A stretch of DNA of 64,000 nucleotides, taken from the NCBI GenBank assembly GCA_963803845.1, contig CAWDNZ010000005.1:124001-188000 (forward strand). The letters run 5' to 3'. Source of the DNA: JABDIY01 sp963803845. GTDB taxonomy: Bacteria > Actinomycetota > Acidimicrobiia > Acidimicrobiales > SZUA-35. Positions 60,897 to 64,000 of this stretch are shown here, in pieces. Numbering within the stretch: the first letter of the stretch is position 1; each line of letters starts with the position of its first letter. The translations under genes were made by a program, and so were the position numbers. The notes beneath the pieces were generated by a model. It had not been told where the DNA came from. It saw only the letters and a list, made by a program, of their open reading frames with translations, and did no database searches.

Positions 60897-61456
60897 GGTT
60901 TGACCTCCGAGTGGTGTTCAGAGCGTTTATGTCCGGCGCCGATCCGATCCTTACGCGCGAGTTGGTGATGAAGTTGGCGTCGAGCCCGGTTGAGTCGAAC
61001 GCTGATTGCATTTGCGGTCGAGTCGAGCACAACGGCGATTTCTCGAGGCTCCAGTCTTTCCCAGGCCCAGAGCCGGATGACCTCACGATCTAGCTCGGAC
61101 AAATGATCAATGGCCTCGTGCAATTCAACGTCAGCTTCGCTTGTCCAGATCTCTCCGGTGTCCGCACTGGCCGCAGTTTGGATGCTGGCTGCGCTACCCA
61201 CATGTTGCACCAGCCGTAGCCTTCTGCCATCGCCCCGTCGGCGGTTGGCGACGCAGCGGCGGGCGATTCCGTAGCACCAGGGCAGGGGGTTCCCGTCCGG
61301 CAAATCGTCGATCCGGCGCCACACGACCAGAAGAACGTCGTTGAAGACGTCATCCACATCGTCGGGCCGGCATCGTCGTCGGAGGTATCGCTGCAACGGC
61401 TCATAGACCTCGGAGGCGACGGCCTCAAATGTTGCTCGCTTCGGATCCGCTTTCAT
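60893..61456 (-). CDS. ECF-type RNA polymerase sigma factor
   Basis: 187 residues from the ATG at 61456 (an upstream GTG at 61498 would add 14). Region 2 is EVYEPLQRYLRRRCRPDDVD with DVFNDVLLVVWRRIDDLP, a linker follows, and region 4 is LSELDREVIRLWAWERLEPR and then AVVLDSTANAISVRLNRAR, the DNA-contacting helix-turn-helix. The C-terminal tail is basic and His-rich. It is followed at once by the membrane protein, its likely inhibitor. Target promoters cannot be deduced from the window. Confidence 0.85.
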   Translation of the reverse strand: MKADPKRATFEAVASEVYEPLQRYLRRRCRPDDVDDVFNDVLLVVWRRIDDLPDGNPLPWCYGIARRCVANRRRGDGRRLRLVQHVGSAASIQTAASADTGEIWTSEADVELHEAIDHLSELDREVIRLWAWERLEPREIAVVLDSTANAISVRLNRARRQLHHQLARKDRIGAGHKRSEHHSEVKP

Positions 61457-61602
61457 CTCAATACGACGAATGCAGCCGTGGAGCGGTTCCCCTTTCACGG
61501 AGTTTCCGACCTTGTGTCAGTCGGCTCACTACTATCGTGGGCAGTCAACAGACTGCCGTTTGGGCTGGTTGCGCCTTACGGCGCAGAGGAGGAGATCCAG
61601 AA

Positions 61603-61917
61603 GTGATCATCGTGAACTCAGAGACCGTGAGCGGACGCAACATCGCTACGGTGCACGGACTTGTGATGGGCAACACGATCCGCTCCAAGCACATCGGCAA
61701 GGACATCGGGGCTAGTCTGAAAAACATCGTTGGCGGTGAGCTCAAGGGCTACACCGCAATGCTCACCGAGGCTCGCGAGGAGGCGCTCAGTCGTATGGAG
61801 GAGGCCGCCACGGAATTCGGGGCCAATGCGATCGTGAACGTGAGGTTCACCACGTCACAGGTGGCCGCCAATGCGGCCGAACTGTTGGCCTACGGCACGG
61901 CCGTGACCCTTGACTGA
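61603..61917 (+). CDS. YbjQ/UPF0145 family protein
   Basis: 104 residues. VNSETVSGRNIATVHGLVMG (residues ~4-23) with GGELKGYTAMLTEAREEALSRM and GANAIVNVRFTTSQV match the compact beta/alpha YbjQ fold, a conserved family of unknown function that forms pentameric rings in known structures. The GTG start has GGAGGAG about ten bases upstream. It lies between the ECF sigma factor and the globin, divergent from the former. Confidence 0.85.
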   Translation: MIIVNSETVSGRNIATVHGLVMGNTIRSKHIGKDIGASLKNIVGGELKGYTAMLTEAREEALSRMEEAATEFGANAIVNVRFTTSQVAANAAELLAYGTAVTLD

Positions 61918-61994
61918 CTCTCGAATCGTCTGAACCATGGGGCCTCGGTGCTGAGGAGCCTGGGTTCCGTTTCGCTCTTTCCGACGCCAACAGA

Positions 61995-62007
61995 TTTCGT
62001 TACGAAA
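61995..62007 (+). promoter_or_regulatory. Small palindrome directly before the globin start
   Basis: TTTCGT-T-ACGAAA (61995-62007) is a perfect 6-bp inverted repeat with a one-base centre, three bases before the ATG at 62010. It may be an operator or a translation-controlling hairpin. No clear -10 box at the leaderless spacing is present here. Confidence 0.4.
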
Positions 62008-62009
62008 CA

Positions 62010-62444
62010 ATGACCCGCACCCGGCCCTACGAGCATCGCAGGCGCGACCTCGACACACGAGAAGAGGTCACCGAGTTCGTCACCCGTTTCTACCGCGAGA
62101 TCGCCCAAGACGACCGCTTCCACCTCTACTTCGAGACCATCGCTCACGTCGACTGGAACGCCCATACGGCCGAGCTCACCGATTTCTGGGCCGGACTGCT
62201 GCTCGGCGAACCTCACCGCGAACCCGACGAGGTCATCGAGGCCCATCGCTGGCTCCACGACGCCGCACCTTTCGACGAGGCACTGTTCGACCGATGGCTC
62301 GACATCTTCAACACGACCCTCGACGACGGTTGGACAGGACCCACTACTGAGCATGCCCGCAGGCGGGGCTACGGCTATGCCTGGGCGATGTCCAAGCGAC
62401 TCACCGGTACCTCCCTGCGCTCACAACCAGACCCCTCTAGCTGA
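62010..62444 (+). CDS. Group III truncated haemoglobin
   Basis: 144 residues. EEVTEFVTRFYREIAQDDRF and FETIAHVDWNAHTAELTDFW cover the first helices with the characteristic Phe-Tyr pair of truncated globins; EAHRWLHDAAPFDEALFDRW places the proximal histidine (H of WLHD or EAH) and the distal region. Group III (TrHbIII/P) globins are cytosolic haem proteins thought to bind O2 or NO, often with a role in NO or peroxide chemistry. Length and motif spacing fit. It precedes the NuoF-like gene, which is on the opposite strand. Confidence 0.82.
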   Translation: MTRTRPYEHRRRDLDTREEVTEFVTRFYREIAQDDRFHLYFETIAHVDWNAHTAELTDFWAGLLLGEPHREPDEVIEAHRWLHDAAPFDEALFDRWLDIFNTTLDDGWTGPTTEHARRRGYGYAWAMSKRLTGTSLRSQPDPSS

Positions 62445-62510
62445 TTACTCGTCGAATCAGAGCACGGGCCGCCGACACCGCCCTTGGTAGGAAATCGGTC
62501 TTCGCCCAGG

Positions 62511-63896
62511 TCAGGGCTCGTCGTAGGTCCAGTCTGGCCGCTTGAGCCAGAACGTTTCGTCATAGGTCGCTTGGCCATCGGACAGGTCCACGATCTTGGG
62601 AAACGGGCGAGATGAGGGTCGGGAGCAGCGATGTGACTCGAGGTGTTCGGCAAACTCCTCGGGAAAGGCCCGAAGCAGACTGGCGACGACGAGTTGTTCC
62701 TCGGTTGCCAGGTAGCAGCGGCTGCCGTCGGTGACTCGTGTGAGCCAACCCTGGATGATCCCAAGGTCGCTGTCATCCCCGACACCGGTTTCGATACGTT
62801 CCAGACTGTTGGTGATTGCGCCAGTGCCGATCTTGCAGGGCGGACACTGTCCACATGACTCGATGGACAGGAACCTCGAGAATCGGTAGGCGGTATCGAC
62901 CATGCAGGAGGTGTCGTCGTGCACGATGAATCCGGCGGATCCCATGCCGCTCCCAACCGACGTGAACCCTTCATAGCTCACGGGTGTGTCGAGGTTTGTG
63001 GCGGTGATCACGGCGTTGGCGACGCCTGAGAACACGGCCTTGATCGTGCGGCCAGGCGTGACGCCTCCGCCCACCGTGTCGATGACTGTTCTCAGCGTTG
63101 TGCCGATCTCGACTTCGCCGACACCGGGCGAAACGACATCGCCGACAACGGTTGCCACGATGGTTCCTGGTGCGTCGACGGTTCCCATGGAGCGGAACCA
63201 GTCGGCACCGTTGGCCACGATATGGGGAACGTTGGCCAACGTCTCGACATTGTTGACCAGTGTGGGATTGGGTTCGTCGGTGCGACGATGTTCGCCGTGC
63301 GGGCCAGCTTCCCAGCCACCCTGTGGCGACGCTGCGAACAAACCCTGCTCATGTGGTGGGAACCATCGAGGTAGAGGTGGCTTGCCCTCGATGACTTCAA
63401 GCATCGCCTTCTCCTCTCCGAACAGGTACTCCTCGGGGCCAGCGACGATGGTGACGCTGTAATCGCCACCGATGCCGGCGTTTTGAAACTGCTGAACTGC
63501 CGCCGTGATCAGGGCGATCTCGCGTTCGAAGCTCGCCTTCAGGCAGATGAAGATCTCCTCGGCGTTGATTGCGAAAGCGGCGATCATGAGGCCTTCGATG
63601 ATTTGGTACGGGTTGGCACGAATCAATGCCCGGTCCTTGAAGGTGCCTGGTTCGCCTTCGGCGCCGTTGCAGACGAGAAAGTGGCGATACTCGACCTGGC
63701 CGGCGATTCCGGCCCACTTTCGACCGGTTGGGAAGCCGGCACCGCCTCGTCCCCGCAGGCCGGAAGCGGCAATGATATCGATCGTGGCGGCGGGCCCGAT
63801 TCGAATTGCTGTCTCGATTCCCACGCCGCCGGTGCTGGTGGCGAGGTAGGCGTCGAGGGATTCGACGGGCTCGGGGGAAAGCAGGAATGCAGTCAT
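62511..63896 (-). CDS. NuoF-like flavoprotein (NADH-binding subunit), stand-alone
   Basis: 461 residues. The FMN/NADH domain motifs RGRGGAGFPTGRKW (residues ~48-61) and NGAEGEPGTFKDR are intact, followed by the SLBB region and the 4Fe4S-binding C-terminus with ESCGQCPPCKIGTG and the fourth cysteine in SRCYLATEE. In complex I this subunit oxidises NADH; here no NuoE or NuoG lies beside it in the window. It may serve a formate dehydrogenase- or hydrogenase-like complex or a separate NADH oxidoreductase. About 60 trailing residues (RRCSRPS to YDEP) extend beyond the usual end. No gene is recognisable in the last 100 bases upstream. Confidence 0.85.
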   Translation of the reverse strand: MTAFLLSPEPVESLDAYLATSTGGVGIETAIRIGPAATIDIIAASGLRGRGGAGFPTGRKWAGIAGQVEYRHFLVCNGAEGEPGTFKDRALIRANPYQIIEGLMIAAFAINAEEIFICLKASFEREIALITAAVQQFQNAGIGGDYSVTIVAGPEEYLFGEEKAMLEVIEGKPPLPRWFPPHEQGLFAASPQGGWEAGPHGEHRRTDEPNPTLVNNVETLANVPHIVANGADWFRSMGTVDAPGTIVATVVGDVVSPGVGEVEIGTTLRTVIDTVGGGVTPGRTIKAVFSGVANAVITATNLDTPVSYEGFTSVGSGMGSAGFIVHDDTSCMVDTAYRFSRFLSIESCGQCPPCKIGTGAITNSLERIETGVGDDSDLGIIQGWLTRVTDGSRCYLATEEQLVVASLLRAFPEEFAEHLESHRCSRPSSRPFPKIVDLSDGQATYDETFWLKRPDWTYDEP

Positions 63897-64000
63897 GTGT
63901 TAGCTCTCGGGCTCTGGTTCTCAGGTGGATCGGATCGATGACCACGGTGCAGTCGGCTTGCTCCGACGCTAGCTCCGACGGATGACGACGAGTTGATCGG

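Noticed and set aside
1..64000. rRNA, tRNA, insertion sequence or prophage
   Set aside because: No transposase or integrase motif and no recognisable cloverleaf or rRNA core sequence was seen by eye; a tRNA covariance search was not possible.

Overview
The window is a high-GC bacterial chromosome segment. Gene content and style suggest an actinobacterium, and I would guess the class Acidimicrobiia, but this is inference with no rRNA or other marker in the window. Supporting signs are Asp/Glu/Arg/Ala-rich proteins, frequent GTG starts, ATGA/GTGA-coupled operons, several apparently leaderless promoters (a TAnnnT box ending six bases before the start codon), an actinobacterial-type NAD-salvage operon, CYTH-CHAD and DoxX proteins, and a complete oxidative pentose phosphate pathway next to glycogen genes. 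I saw no rRNA, tRNA, CRISPR array, transposase or prophage.

Layout. 1-4.4 kb: a lipid/membrane group (truncated PAP2 phosphatase, kinase-flippase fusion, patatin-like phospholipase, Crp/Fnr regulator). 4.4-18.1 kb: a carbon-storage block. A glycogen debranching enzyme with an apparent frameshift on the minus strand faces a long plus-strand run: GH63-like glucosidase, stand-alone CBM48, GT5 glycogen synthase, transketolase, transaldolase, 6-phosphogluconate dehydrogenase, glucose-6-phosphate dehydrogenase, ROK glucokinase and a histidine phosphatase, several joined by start/stop overlaps. 18-26.8 kb: PAP2_3 protein, a small tandem-HTH protein, psuK-psuG pseudouridine catabolism with a two-box operator overlapping a leaderless start, a catalase remnant, a hydrolase, DoxX, four-CBS and CYTH-CHAD proteins. 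26.8-36 kb: two different phosphofructokinases (a eukaryote-like double-domain enzyme and a PPi-type enzyme) around unknown proteins, a CYTH-like protein and a GGDEF protein.

36.2-45.6 kb: a sugar-utilisation locus with P-loop kinase, class I mannose-6-phosphate isomerase, barrel aldolase-like protein, PfkB kinase, LacI regulator, a CUT2-type ABC transporter (binding protein, permease, ATPase) and a Gfo/Idh/MocA dehydrogenase. The LacI/transporter intergenic region carries a perfect 20-bp palindrome, and a 19-bp hairpin separates binding protein from permease. 46-48.4 kb: small accessory genes including a PIN-domain remnant. 48.6-51.1 kb: nadR-pnuC-nrtR, preceded by a palindrome overlapping its promoter. 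51.3-64 kb: methyltransferase, secreted M15-like/RTX protein, YdeI and small conserved proteins, PCD-VOC fusion, DASS transporter with hybrid kinase and response regulator, ECF sigma factor with likely anti-sigma partner, YbjQ-type protein, group III truncated haemoglobin and an orphan NuoF-like subunit.

The genes describe an aerobic heterotroph that stores glycogen, routes glucose through the pentose phosphate pathway, has both ATP- and probably PPi-dependent phosphofructokinases, and salvages NAD precursors and pseudouridine. I did not find a clearly new defence or mobile system. The best candidates for undescribed biology are the sugar locus, the eukaryote-like fused phosphofructokinase, the glycogen-to-pentose-phosphate gene run and the local leaderless promoter pattern.
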